Origin: Siniperca chuatsi
Taxonomy: Eukaryota > Chordata > Actinopteri > Centrarchiformes > Sinipercidae
Direction of reading: 5' to 3'
DNA: 64,000 bases
NCBI RefSeq assembly: GCF_020085105.1
Contig: NC_058046.1
Coordinates: 19,151,175-19,215,174, forward strand
Shown here: piece after piece, positions 63,481 to 64,000 of the stretch
Position numbering within the stretch: position 1 is the first letter of the stretch
Layout of the letters: each line of letters opens with the position of its first letter
The notes under the pieces: generated by a model
Database searches by the model: none
What the model was told of the DNA's origin: nothing
The model's input: the letters and a program-made list of their open reading frames with translations, nothing else
Translations under genes and position numbers: made by a program

Positions 63481-64000
63481 CTGAAACAGACACAAATTTA
63501 CATGGATTTTAGGTAGAAAACATTTAAATTCAGGTAGATGTAGTCCACAGCTATGGGTTGATTATGAACAAACTCCAGAAGGTCAAGAAAGGTCCTGGCA
63601 CCCATATGCATGTGTAAAGCTGAGATGTGTGCATGGTCTTGCACTGTGTTGGTGGTAGCCATTAGTCAGTTACATAAGCTGCCATAGTGTCATAAACAAC
63701 ACGGACTCATGTCTAATGAGAGACAATCGAGAAAACGTAGATGACGCCACCTTTAACATGAACATAAACAGCCCTCTTCATTCGCCTGCAAGAGTATGCA
63801 CATGTATATCCACACACACACACATACGTTGTTTCACTATCCCCGTGGGGGACAGTCATTGACACAATGCTTACAGGATTTATGCACACCAGCACAGCAT
63901 AGTGTACATTTAAGACTCTTGGTAGGTGCTTTGGACAGAAATCAGTGACACGATCCCAGCCTGCCTTTAGTCAGTGAGAGACAGGCAGGTTCCCAAAAAA
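63481..64000. other. smtn intron sequence at the right edge, with a short dispersed repeat
   Basis: No further smtn exon was recognised. At about 63826..63880 it carries TTTCACTATCCCCGTGGGGG and ACAGTCATTGACACAATGCT beside a CA run, a truncated relative of the repeat at 23474..23720. Confidence 0.55.

Overview
This is vertebrate nuclear DNA, almost certainly from a percomorph-type teleost fish. It is AT-rich and intron-rich, with GT-AG (rarely GC-AG) introns, CA/GA/AT microsatellites, an L2-type LINE and several fish-style dispersed repeats. The gene order SMTN-SELENOM-INPP5J is that of human 22q12, and MAT2A/C2orf68-USP39 is that of human 2p11. No bacterial operon, CRISPR array, provirus or tRNA was found. 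Gene names rest on exon-by-exon translation compared with remembered family sequences; no database search was run.

Left block (1-18.5 kb). The first two coding exons of usp39 (minus, running off the left edge) lie head-to-head with the complete four-exon C2orf68 homologue (plus, 164 aa) across a short shared promoter. About 10.6 kb without recognisable genes follows. mat2a comes next (minus, nine coding exons, 395 aa), with a long 3'UTR holding six TACAGARAA hairpins of the METTL16-sensor type and a CRE plus TATA-like promoter.

Middle (18.5-44.4 kb). A decayed L2-type LINE and other repeats mark the junction between the two human synteny blocks. inpp5j follows (minus, 12 coding exons, 702 aa): a phosphoinositide 5-phosphatase with catalytic domain, SKICH domain and Ser/Arg tail. 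A gene-poor stretch of about 9 kb separates it from the divergent selenom.

Right block (44.4-64 kb). selenom (plus, five exons, in-frame TGA read as selenocysteine, SECIS-like 3'UTR hairpin) faces the 3' half of smtn (minus) tail-to-tail. The smtn part has the smoothelin domain and a calponin-homology domain that can end in either of two alternative last exons. Its 7.9-kb intron carries an uninterrupted 273-codon coiled-coil ORF with its own TATA box. This is the least explained feature of the window and the best candidate for something new.

The genes do not form one pathway. mat2a makes S-adenosylmethionine, inpp5j removes the 5-phosphate of phosphoinositides, selenom is an ER redox selenoprotein, smtn is an actin-associated contractile protein, and usp39 is a splicing factor.
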